A DNA stretch of 64,000 nt. It comes from a virus. The stretch lies in IMG/VR virus record IMGVR_UViG_3300038701_002504, positions 1 to 64,000 of that record; one strand, given 5' to 3'. Both the position numbers and the translations under genes were made by a program. The notes under the pieces are model-generated. The model searched no databases and was not told the DNA's origin. It saw only the letters and a list, made by a program, of their open reading frames with translations. This document shows positions 53,895-61,947 of this stretch, in pieces (within the stretch, counting starts at the first letter, position 1; the number at the start of each line of letters is the position of its first letter).

Positions 53895-55135
53895 TGGCTG
53901 AACAAGATCCTTCGCGTGGTACGGTAAACGATACATCAACTGTAGTTCTGGACGCGGACACTCTGGCAGATGTACAGCGTGGTAAAATAAAGAGACCTGA
54001 ATTCTACGGAGATATGTCAATGTCTGCGATGGGTTTCGGTAATTTCCAACAAGCTGTAAGCACCGCCGGAACATATTTTAATTTTGCAAAAAATATAGCC
54101 GACAGTTTGACTGATGCAAGATCTGCTGATGATCGAGTATTTCGTCTCACAAGAGATGAATATACACAGATTGAAAAGAAAGCTGCAAGCATCTCGAGAT
54201 TCGGTTCTGTTCCATATGAAACAATACTTACCTTTATTACGATTCTTTGCTTGGTTGATAATAAAGTTGATATGGAAAAGATATCCTCAGTGCTTGAAAT
54301 AGAGGAATTGAACGAGAGTGTGATACGTAAACCATATCTTATCATAGAAATACGAGACCTTTATAAGATTGTTTACATGGCTTCTGCTCTGGATTCGTTG
54401 ATAAAACTCTTTAATCGTTATCTCACAGCATCACAGGCAACAGCACAGAATATTAATAGTGACGATATATCAGACTTATTTTCAAATATTGGTTCACTTC
54501 TGGGAGGTCTTTCTGGAGGTGGAGCGTCTTCAAAATTAGCGAATATGACCGGATCTGAGGATGCCCTGGGTCACTTTATGTCAGAATTGCTGGAAGGAAA
54601 GAGAATTCCGATGCCAGTGATCGCAAAGAACCCAATGAAACAATCACCATCATATACAGGTCAGGCTCTATTTGGAGAGTCTCCAACCCCACTTTCATTG
54701 ATGGATATTACTGAAGTTTTTAATAAGAAAATTGCTGTCTTTCCTAAACCTTCAAATGGTGCAGGTATGAGTTCATTTGGTATGCAGAATTTCTCTTCTC
54801 TTTCAGGTTCTATGAACTTATCAACAATGATCAGTAAGCTGAATTTTGGCGGAAGCACACCTACTCCAGGTTCTTATATTGATAAACAGATTACTGCGAT
54901 TGGCGAAAAGATAAAACTTATGACAGGTGTGAAGGATACTGAAACATTTGAATTAAATCGAGCTGATGTGGCAATTCCAATGCAGATTGCAATGTCAGCA
55001 TCTAATTGTGGATTGGATAAGACTCCATTTGCTACGAAGTCGTTTCAGAATGGTTGGCAATTGTCAAATCATATAAATAATTTCATGCAAAATAACAATC
55101 CCGATTTCTTCAAAATAATTAAAGGTCTATCATAA
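53894..55135 (+). CDS. Baseplate-region structural protein
   Basis: 413 residues, overlapping the spike gene by one base. N-terminal region with ADVQRGKIKRPEFYGDMSMS, a helical middle (about 110-185), a glycine-rich loop (GSLLGGLSGGGASS) and a long S/M/N-rich segment before a polar C-terminus. Composition and place between spike and gp25 suggest a hub or wedge component of marine T4-like phages. No precise homologue recognised. Confidence 0.5.
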   Translation: MAEQDPSRGTVNDTSTVVLDADTLADVQRGKIKRPEFYGDMSMSAMGFGNFQQAVSTAGTYFNFAKNIADSLTDARSADDRVFRLTRDEYTQIEKKAASISRFGSVPYETILTFITILCLVDNKVDMEKISSVLEIEELNESVIRKPYLIIEIRDLYKIVYMASALDSLIKLFNRYLTASQATAQNINSDDISDLFSNIGSLLGGLSGGGASSKLANMTGSEDALGHFMSELLEGKRIPMPVIAKNPMKQSPSYTGQALFGESPTPLSLMDITEVFNKKIAVFPKPSNGAGMSSFGMQNFSSLSGSMNLSTMISKLNFGGSTPTPGSYIDKQITAIGEKIKLMTGVKDTETFELNRADVAIPMQIAMSASNCGLDKTPFATKSFQNGWQLSNHINNFMQNNNPDFFKIIKGLS

Positions 55136-55136
55136 A

Positions 55137-56309
55137 ATGCAACCATATTCACTAATGCATAATCTATCCTTTAAAATGTTATTGGAGAATCGTATTGATT
55201 TTCTTCAGAAGTACTATGAAGATAAAGTATCTAAACATGGGTTTAGATTTAATATGCCCATGTGGGCTTCAATACTAAATGCCGATCCTACAAATAAAAA
55301 GATTTATCTTCAGTGGATCATTAATCAAGTATTCAATATGGGAAATGATAGACTTTATGATGAGGATCTTTATAAAGTAACAGATGCTTTGATCATTTAT
55401 GATCGTATCAAAAGACAATTCTCTAAGAAAGACATTAATCAATATAAGACTTATAGAGAATTGGTGAATGAAGCTGATAATCTTTCAGATAATAAATCTG
55501 GTAAAGAAATTAAAAAAGATGAAATGAAAAAAGCTCTAGAGCAGTCAAAAATTGTATATAAAGGCTCAGATGGAAGCATCATCATTCCATATACAAAGGA
55601 AGCTTCTTGTATTCTTGGTCGTGGTACTAAATGGTGTACTGCTGCTACTGGTTCAAAGAATTTTTTCCAAGCATATAATAAAGATGGCCCTCTGTATGTT
55701 ATTGAATATAAAAGTAAGAAATATCAATTTCATTTAGAATCTAATTCATATATGGATGAAAGAGACTATGAAATTAATGAAGATGAGCCTGTCGTTGCTT
55801 GGTTTTTCAATAAAATACCTATAAAGAATATATTGGACGCAGCTCGTATAGAAGCGAATGGCATTCTTAAATGGTATCCCAGCGCATCAAAACAAATACA
55901 GTTAGTCGCTGTGAAAGCTTCTCCATATTCAATATCATACATTCAAAATCCATCTGAAGATGTACAGCTTGCTGCTGTTAGATCAGAAGTTGAATGTATA
56001 GATCATTTCAAACCAACCGAAAAGGTTCAACTATATGCTGTTAAGACAGAACCTACAAATATTATGTATATAGAAAATCCAACTGAAGTTGTGCAGGAAT
56101 ATGTTGTAAGAAAAATATTCGCTAAAAAGAGCATTACGCCTTTAAATCTCACATTTTTTCCAAAAGAAGAAAAAGTGAGTGAAAAAATAAAGGAACTCTG
56201 TATATCACTGGAATCCAATAGTATATTTAGATTGTTTCGTCCATCAGAAAACCTTAAACGGTTTTATGAAAAGAAAACTGGTAAACTTTACATTAATGGC
56301 GGAAAATAA
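55137..56309 (+). CDS. Protein with KWCTA motif and C-terminal DUF4116-like repeats
   Basis: 390 residues. The middle has GRGTKWCTAATGSKNFFQAY (about 161-180) followed by PLYVIEYKSKKYQFH (about 184-198), a motif pair seen in phage proteins annotated as unknown. The C-terminal half has several about-20-residue repeats of the form I.NPSEDVQLAAV.S.. and IENPTEVVQEYVV, like DUF4116. The N-terminus (SFKMLLENR) only loosely recalls the capsid-targeting motif and is preceded by ten residues. Lies in the baseplate operon; role unknown. Confidence 0.5.
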   Translation: MQPYSLMHNLSFKMLLENRIDFLQKYYEDKVSKHGFRFNMPMWASILNADPTNKKIYLQWIINQVFNMGNDRLYDEDLYKVTDALIIYDRIKRQFSKKDINQYKTYRELVNEADNLSDNKSGKEIKKDEMKKALEQSKIVYKGSDGSIIIPYTKEASCILGRGTKWCTAATGSKNFFQAYNKDGPLYVIEYKSKKYQFHLESNSYMDERDYEINEDEPVVAWFFNKIPIKNILDAARIEANGILKWYPSASKQIQLVAVKASPYSISYIQNPSEDVQLAAVRSEVECIDHFKPTEKVQLYAVKTEPTNIMYIENPTEVVQEYVVRKIFAKKSITPLNLTFFPKEEKVSEKIKELCISLESNSIFRLFRPSENLKRFYEKKTGKLYINGGK

Positions 56310-56696
56310 ATGAGACAAGTAATATACAGAGACCTTAAAAAGTCATTCGACAAACATCCTGTGAGTAATGATCTTCTCACAATATCCGAAGAGGATGCTG
56401 TAAAAGACTCTATTATGAATATTGTCTTCACATCTCCGTATGAGAGATATCGTAATCCAAGATTTGGCGCAGGAATTCCTGCTGATTTGTTTGAAAATTT
56501 GAGCCCACAGACCGAATACCAAGTAAAGAACCGTATTGAGAATGCAATTAATACATACGAGCCACGTGCTATTCTTCAGAATGTTGCTGTTGCAGCAAAT
56601 CTAGATCAGAATAATTATGTTGTGAGTATTCAATTCCGCGTGAGAAACAGTTTTGAAATTATTACTGTACAGAATATTCTAAGGAGAATACGATGA
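56310..56696 (+). CDS. 25: Baseplate wedge protein (T4 gp25-like)
   Basis: 128 residues (T4 gp25 is 132). IVFTSPYERYRNPRFGAGIPADLFE (about 38-62) and RIENAINTYEPRAIL (about 74-88) are diagnostic of the gp25/lysozyme-like wedge family (also TssE). gp25 with gp6 and gp53 forms the core of the wedge. Overlaps the next gene by 4 bases. Confidence 0.92.
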   Translation: MRQVIYRDLKKSFDKHPVSNDLLTISEEDAVKDSIMNIVFTSPYERYRNPRFGAGIPADLFENLSPQTEYQVKNRIENAINTYEPRAILQNVAVAANLDQNNYVVSIQFRVRNSFEIITVQNILRRIR

Positions 56697-57133
56697 CATT
56701 TAAAGAGTATCTAACAGAGCTATTCGACAGACCTGCCAAAATCTATACACTTGCTGATAATTTGACGGACAGGGAAGCCATATTCACTGTTGGAAATAAC
56801 AAGTACAGTATATATTTAAGTAAGGAACCCATCAGAAAAATCGTATGGAACGTAACATTTGCTATTATAGAAATAGATGGTATGCCTGTGGGTGGTATAG
56901 ATAGCATTAAAACAACAAATCTGAATGTTGATAAAAATGTTGTATTCGCAACAGTAATTAAGTTTATTGAGTCACATCACAGAAAAGAAGATACATATAA
57001 ATTTACCACATGGAAGATTGAAAAGTCGCGCATTAGACTTTATGATACATTATCCAAAAGATTGGCAAAAAAATATAATATGAAAGTAGAGAAATCAGTA
57101 TTTGGAAATGTTATTGAATGGCAATTGTCATAA
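56693..57133 (+). CDS. Hypothetical protein with capsid-targeting-like N-terminus
   Basis: 146 residues starting TFKEYLTELF (L-T-E at 7-9, followed by L). The remainder is beta-rich in the first half (KYSIYLSKEPIRKIVWNVTFAIIEID) and ends in a basic helical part. No enzyme motif is visible. It lies between gp25 and gp6, in a place that varies between T4-like phages. The cleavage-site residue after E is L rather than G, so processing is less certain than in the array. Confidence 0.5.
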   Translation: MTFKEYLTELFDRPAKIYTLADNLTDREAIFTVGNNKYSIYLSKEPIRKIVWNVTFAIIEIDGMPVGGIDSIKTTNLNVDKNVVFATVIKFIESHHRKEDTYKFTTWKIEKSRIRLYDTLSKRLAKKYNMKVEKSVFGNVIEWQLS

Positions 57134-57136
57134 ATA
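57130..57136 (+). promoter_or_regulatory. Late promoter box
   Basis: CATAAATA followed by ATAATAAAAAGGG and ATG 57154 (gp6). Overlaps the stop of the gene before it. Confidence 0.5.
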
Positions 57137-57153
57137 ATAATAAAAAGGGTTAA

Positions 57154-58959
57154 ATGGCAAACTTTCTATCTACATCAGACCTAAATGCTGAGTCTCTGAA
57201 GACTAATTTTATTACTTATCTACAGTCGCAGGATAAGTTTAAAGATTACGATTTCACTGGTTCTAACATGTCTGTTCTCATCGACATTCTGATGCAGAAT
57301 ACAATGTATAACAATCACTATTTGAATATGATGGGCGCTGAATCTTATCTTGACTCAGCGCAACTTCGTGAATCGATTGTATCTCGTGCAAAGGAACTGA
57401 ACTATGTTCCTCGTTCAAGAACGGCTTCTCGCGCAGTCATTACAGTTGAAATCTTTCCTGAAGACTCTCCTAACTCTATATTGATTCCAAAGGGATATGT
57501 TTTCAAATCCACAATTAATAACGAGACATATTACTTTCACACACGCCAGAATTACACGATTACGAAATCAAATGACAGATATGTTCTATCAAATATTGAA
57601 ATATTTGAAGGGTATGCTGTGCAGGAATTCTTCTCTGTAGTATCTGAAATTGGAACAGATGGTTACACAACTTATTCTTCATCACATGTGATTAATTCAG
57701 AGAACTGTGATACAAACTCTCTGGATGTATACGTTACATTAAACGGCGTAAGAACAAAGTTTGAAAGAGCAACCTCATTATATGGTCTTACATCAGAATC
57801 AAATGTATACTTCCTTCAGGGATATAAAGATAATTTTTATGAAGTTGTTTTCGGTGATGGTGTATTTGGTAAAGCAATTGCTACAGGAACTGAAGTTGAT
57901 ATTACATACACTGATACTCTAGGACCGGGCGCAAATGGTATCTCTGTTTTTTCTAAAACAACATCAATTTCAGGCTATTCATCTGTAAGCATTACAACAA
58001 CCACAACTTCATATGGTGGTGGAGATGCTGAAACAAATGAGAATATAAAGTTTAATTCGGTTCGTCATTTTCAGACACAGGAAAGAGCTGTTATTGAGAA
58101 TGATTATCGAAACCTTGTAATTACTAACTTCCCTGAAATACAGGCTGTGAATGTATATGGCGGCGAAAATGATAATCAATACGGTAAAGTAATTGTTTGC
58201 GTAAAGCCATTTAATACTACAAAGATTTCAGACTCGTTAAAAAATCGTATCACACAATTTCTTGAAAGTAAAAATCTTGTAACGGAACCTGTTATTAAAG
58301 AACTCGAATATTTCTATATTAAAGTTGATGCTGCTGTAAGATATATTCGAAACAATACTACAAGCACTGAGGGCGAACTGAAATCTACTGTTATTTCCAA
58401 ACTATTGGAATTGAATGACAACCGTTTCAATAAATTTAATCAGAGCGTATATTCATCATTCTTATCACGTACAATCGATGAGTCTGATCTCGCGATTACA
58501 AGCAACAGTCTCTTTCTTAAAATCATCAAGAAATTGTTTCCTGTTCCGAATGTAGAAACAACATATATTCTTGAATTTGACAATGCGTTACCTGATTTTG
58601 GTTCTGCTGATAAAGCAGGTCAGACATTTCCGTCCAACCACCCAGCAATGATTGAATCAAGCAAGTTTACCTATACTATGAATGGAACCGACTACGAAGC
58701 ATGGGTTCAGGACAACGGAGCTGGAATATTAGGTGTATACACATATGACAGTGAGGGAATTAAAGTTAGGTTGAAAGTTGTTGGAACAGTTGATTATTCA
58801 ATTGGTAAATGTGTGATGACTCTGGCAATTAAAGGATACACGGGAAATGTTTCTGTGTATGCGAAACCAAGATCACGTGATATTATTATTTCAAAGAATA
58901 AATTCATTATACTTGATTCCGCAGACTTTAATATAACGATGGTTGCAGATGCTGAATAA
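57154..58959 (+). CDS. 6: Baseplate wedge protein (T4 gp6-like)
   Basis: 601 residues (T4 gp6 is 660). FLSTSDLNAESLKTNFITYLQSQDKFKDYDF region (about 4-34) and SNMSVLIDILMQNTMYNNHYLNM (about 38-60) followed by AKELNYVPRSRTASRA are classic gp6/gpJ-family starts. gp6 dimers form the central ring of the baseplate. Its stop lies within the next gene, an 11-base overlap. Confidence 0.93.
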   Translation: MANFLSTSDLNAESLKTNFITYLQSQDKFKDYDFTGSNMSVLIDILMQNTMYNNHYLNMMGAESYLDSAQLRESIVSRAKELNYVPRSRTASRAVITVEIFPEDSPNSILIPKGYVFKSTINNETYYFHTRQNYTITKSNDRYVLSNIEIFEGYAVQEFFSVVSEIGTDGYTTYSSSHVINSENCDTNSLDVYVTLNGVRTKFERATSLYGLTSESNVYFLQGYKDNFYEVVFGDGVFGKAIATGTEVDITYTDTLGPGANGISVFSKTTSISGYSSVSITTTTTSYGGGDAETNENIKFNSVRHFQTQERAVIENDYRNLVITNFPEIQAVNVYGGENDNQYGKVIVCVKPFNTTKISDSLKNRITQFLESKNLVTEPVIKELEYFYIKVDAAVRYIRNNTTSTEGELKSTVISKLLELNDNRFNKFNQSVYSSFLSRTIDESDLAITSNSLFLKIIKKLFPVPNVETTYILEFDNALPDFGSADKAGQTFPSNHPAMIESSKFTYTMNGTDYEAWVQDNGAGILGVYTYDSEGIKVRLKVVGTVDYSIGKCVMTLAIKGYTGNVSVYAKPRSRDIIISKNKFIILDSADFNITMVADAE

Positions 58960-60499
58960 AACATCTATTACAGATAAAGTAAAATCTCAATTCCCTGAAT
59001 TCTATAATGAATATGGGCTCAGTTTTATTGACTTCATTCAACTGTATTATCAGTGGATGGAAGCAAGAAAGTATACAGGACCAACGAAAGACGTTCCATC
59101 TCTCTTAGATATTGATGAAACAACTGAATTGTTTCTTGAATTCTTTAAAAAACAGTATATGGCAGGTCTTCCTGAGAAAATTATCGGTAACCAGAGATTT
59201 CTTCAGAAGCATATATTAGATCTTTATAGAGCAAAGGGAAGTGAAGAAGGTTTTAGACTTTTATTTAGACTTCTATATAATAAAGAAATCGATATATACA
59301 TACCTGGAAAAGATATATTTAAACCTTCTCACGGTAAATGGCAACGAAAAAGATATATTCAAATCTCTAGTGAACCTATCTCATCAACATTTGAGGGTAA
59401 AACTATTACTGGAGAAATATCACAGGCTACAGCTGTTGTAGAATCATATGATAGAGTGAATTATAATGGTATTACAAATCATATTCTTTGGCTTTCATCA
59501 ATTGAAGGAAGCTTTCTTGTAAATGAAAGAGTTTATGTTGATTTTGATGATATTGAAAGTTGCCCTGTTATAAAAGGATCTGTGATAGGATTCAATATTC
59601 TAAACTCTCATATTAATTTCAATGTTGGAGATATTGTAACATATTCTGAAGATACAAATCTAAAATTTTCTGTATCTGCATTGGATGTTATCGAATTGAA
59701 TGGTATTCTTGAACCAGTAGTTCTTAAGATTGGTGATGGTTACCGTGAAGGCGAAATTACAACAGCATACACGCCGCGTGGAGCAAATGGATCTGGTGCT
59801 GAAATAGGATATTTTTTACGTCCATCAGGTGTGTATCGGTTATTCTCTGATGAACCATTGGCTCCTTATGCAAATACAGATTTGGATGCTTTGGATTATG
59901 ATATGCCATCTGATGATGTTGATGATGTTGACTCTATCATTGCTGATGCGTTACTCTTTACAAATACAGAATTTAAAGAATTATATGGAGCATACACTAT
60001 CGCTGGGTCTGGTTATGATGATGTTGTTGACATATATCCTGTTGATGAAGATGTTGTGAGACTGGAATGGGAAGTATCTCCTGGTGAATATTACGGAAAT
60101 AACGCTATAGTTGAAGGTTATCCTGCATTTGGAACCAACAGAGCTTTAACTCTTGAATTGGTTAATTCGTCTTTCAACTATAGCGAACCTCTCTTTATAA
60201 CATTAAATAATGGTATTCGTGAAATATATGGACAGCTTATAATTGGAGCTATTGGCATCGCTGAAGGATATTATAGTGATACAAACAGCTTTATCAGTGC
60301 TGATAAATATCTGCAGGATAGTTATTATTACCAAGAATATTCTTATGATATCAAGATTGATGAATTATTTACTCAATACTTTGACATATTAATTAAAACA
60401 ATCCACCCATCTGGTAAGAAACCGTTTGGTAATCCTCGTATCATATCAACATATAATTTTGAACCAGATATAGAAACCATTTTTGAAGAAGTAAGATAA
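58949..60499 (+). CDS. Baseplate wedge/structural protein (position of gp7)
   Basis: 516 residues from ATG 58949 (a TTG at 58943 is possible). Strong segment FPEFYNEYGLSFIDFIQLYYQWM (about 13-35) and RFLQKHILDLYRAKGSEEGFRLLFRLLY (about 84-111), common to structural proteins of T4-like marine phages. Beta-rich middle and acidic stretch (DDVDDVDS). The place between gp6 and gp8 is that of gp7, but T4 gp7 is about twice as long, so the equivalence is only positional. Confidence 0.6.
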   Translation: MLNKTSITDKVKSQFPEFYNEYGLSFIDFIQLYYQWMEARKYTGPTKDVPSLLDIDETTELFLEFFKKQYMAGLPEKIIGNQRFLQKHILDLYRAKGSEEGFRLLFRLLYNKEIDIYIPGKDIFKPSHGKWQRKRYIQISSEPISSTFEGKTITGEISQATAVVESYDRVNYNGITNHILWLSSIEGSFLVNERVYVDFDDIESCPVIKGSVIGFNILNSHINFNVGDIVTYSEDTNLKFSVSALDVIELNGILEPVVLKIGDGYREGEITTAYTPRGANGSGAEIGYFLRPSGVYRLFSDEPLAPYANTDLDALDYDMPSDDVDDVDSIIADALLFTNTEFKELYGAYTIAGSGYDDVVDIYPVDEDVVRLEWEVSPGEYYGNNAIVEGYPAFGTNRALTLELVNSSFNYSEPLFITLNNGIREIYGQLIIGAIGIAEGYYSDTNSFISADKYLQDSYYYQEYSYDIKIDELFTQYFDILIKTIHPSGKKPFGNPRIISTYNFEPDIETIFEEVR

Positions 60500-61947
60500 T
60501 GACAAACAATATACGAACAAGCAAATATTTAATTGAAAAAATAACAGCTGACGTTGATGCAGGAAAATTTTATATTGTAATAGGAAATCATTCCGGTGTA
60601 TCTTCTAATGTAGTAAATTATTCATATAATAATATTGAAGATGTGAAAACAAAGAACATATTTGGTAAAAAAGTGAAATCAGCCGACTGTTCTCCTGTGA
60701 TTCCAAGTATAACATGGATCTCTGGTACTGTTTATGAGAGAGCTGATAATCACACCAATAATAATTTTTATGTGTTGAACCAAAATGATGATGTGTTCAA
60801 ATGTATATGGAATAATGGTGGAGAAGCATCTACTTCAGAACCAATTACAAAATCTGAAACATATCTTACAACAGCCGATGGGTATATTTGGAAATATATG
60901 TACACAATTTCATCCGGTGATATGAGCAAATTTGCATTCACAGGTTATATTCCAGTTTCTTCAAATGCTTCTATTGTGAATACCGCGGTAAATGAGAGTA
61001 TTGATTATATTGAAGTTTTGAATGGTGGTCAGAATTATTCTGTTCATAACTCTGGAACCATACAACAGAACATTGGATCCAACGTATATCGAATTGCAAA
61101 TACTGCATCTGATATATTAAATGTTTATGTTGGATCTTCATTATATGTTGAGAACGGAACATCAGCTGGTCTTTTGAAAACAATTTCTGGCTCATTTTCA
61201 AATAGTAGTGGTAAATATATATCATTTTCAAGTAATACTACACTTTCAACAGACTCAGAGTATATCATATCACCACGTGTTGTTGTTGAATCTCATAGCG
61301 GAAGCGGATTTGAGGCATATTCAACCATTACAGAAAATAATACAGTAGATAAGATTGTTATCATTAATAATGGAAGTGATTATGTAAATCCAACAGTATC
61401 GCTTTATACAACTGCAACAGTTACAGCTGCAAATTTAAATATCATCACGTCTCCACAGAACGGACATGGTTATGATCCTGTTGAAGAGCTTGGAGCTACG
61501 CGTCTCGTATTTACATCGAATTTTCTATTAGCTGAGGATACAACATTACCTGAAAGTAATTTTTCATATTATAACACATCTCTCGTATATGCTCCAAATA
61601 CAGCAGTAGCAGCACAGAATACAGCATCATGGGGAGCTTCATTTGATGTGAATGCCACATTCTCTACTGATGACTTTATCACAGGAGACACTTCATCTGC
61701 AAAGGGAATTGTGTATTGGGCAAACACTTCTCATGTGAAATTAAACACAATCATTGGAACATTCTCAAATAATGAGATAATTTTTAATCAAAGCGGCGTG
61801 AATTCTACAATAAATATAATTAAAGATAAGGATGTAGAGACTTCTTCAGGCAAATTACTTCAATATACTATACATGAAGATGGAATTCACAGAAGTTTAA
61901 ACATATCGGAAAATATAAAATATATTTTTAAATTAGAAAGTAATTGA
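60499..61947 (+). CDS. 8: Baseplate wedge protein (T4 gp8-like)
   Basis: 482 residues. Starts MTNNIRTSKYLIEKI; the conserved gp8 elements are FYIVIGNHSGV (about 25-35), SITWISGTVYERAD..T..NFYVLNQNDDVFKCIWNNGGEAST (about 70-115) and TADGYIWKYMYTIS (about 130-143). gp8 forms part of the wedge periphery. A long beta-rich C-terminal part (about 170-480) extends beyond T4 gp8 (334). Overlaps the next gene by one base. Confidence 0.85.
   Translation: MTNNIRTSKYLIEKITADVDAGKFYIVIGNHSGVSSNVVNYSYNNIEDVKTKNIFGKKVKSADCSPVIPSITWISGTVYERADNHTNNNFYVLNQNDDVFKCIWNNGGEASTSEPITKSETYLTTADGYIWKYMYTISSGDMSKFAFTGYIPVSSNASIVNTAVNESIDYIEVLNGGQNYSVHNSGTIQQNIGSNVYRIANTASDILNVYVGSSLYVENGTSAGLLKTISGSFSNSSGKYISFSSNTTLSTDSEYIISPRVVVESHSGSGFEAYSTITENNTVDKIVIINNGSDYVNPTVSLYTTATVTAANLNIITSPQNGHGYDPVEELGATRLVFTSNFLLAEDTTLPESNFSYYNTSLVYAPNTAVAAQNTASWGASFDVNATFSTDDFITGDTSSAKGIVYWANTSHVKLNTIIGTFSNNEIIFNQSGVNSTINIIKDKDVETSSGKLLQYTIHEDGIHRSLNISENIKYIFKLESN

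Noticed and set aside
55137-55170. Capsid-targeting motif at the start of the KWCTA protein
   Set aside because: SFKMLLENR begins at residue 11 and lacks the L-x-E-G/A form at the right distance.
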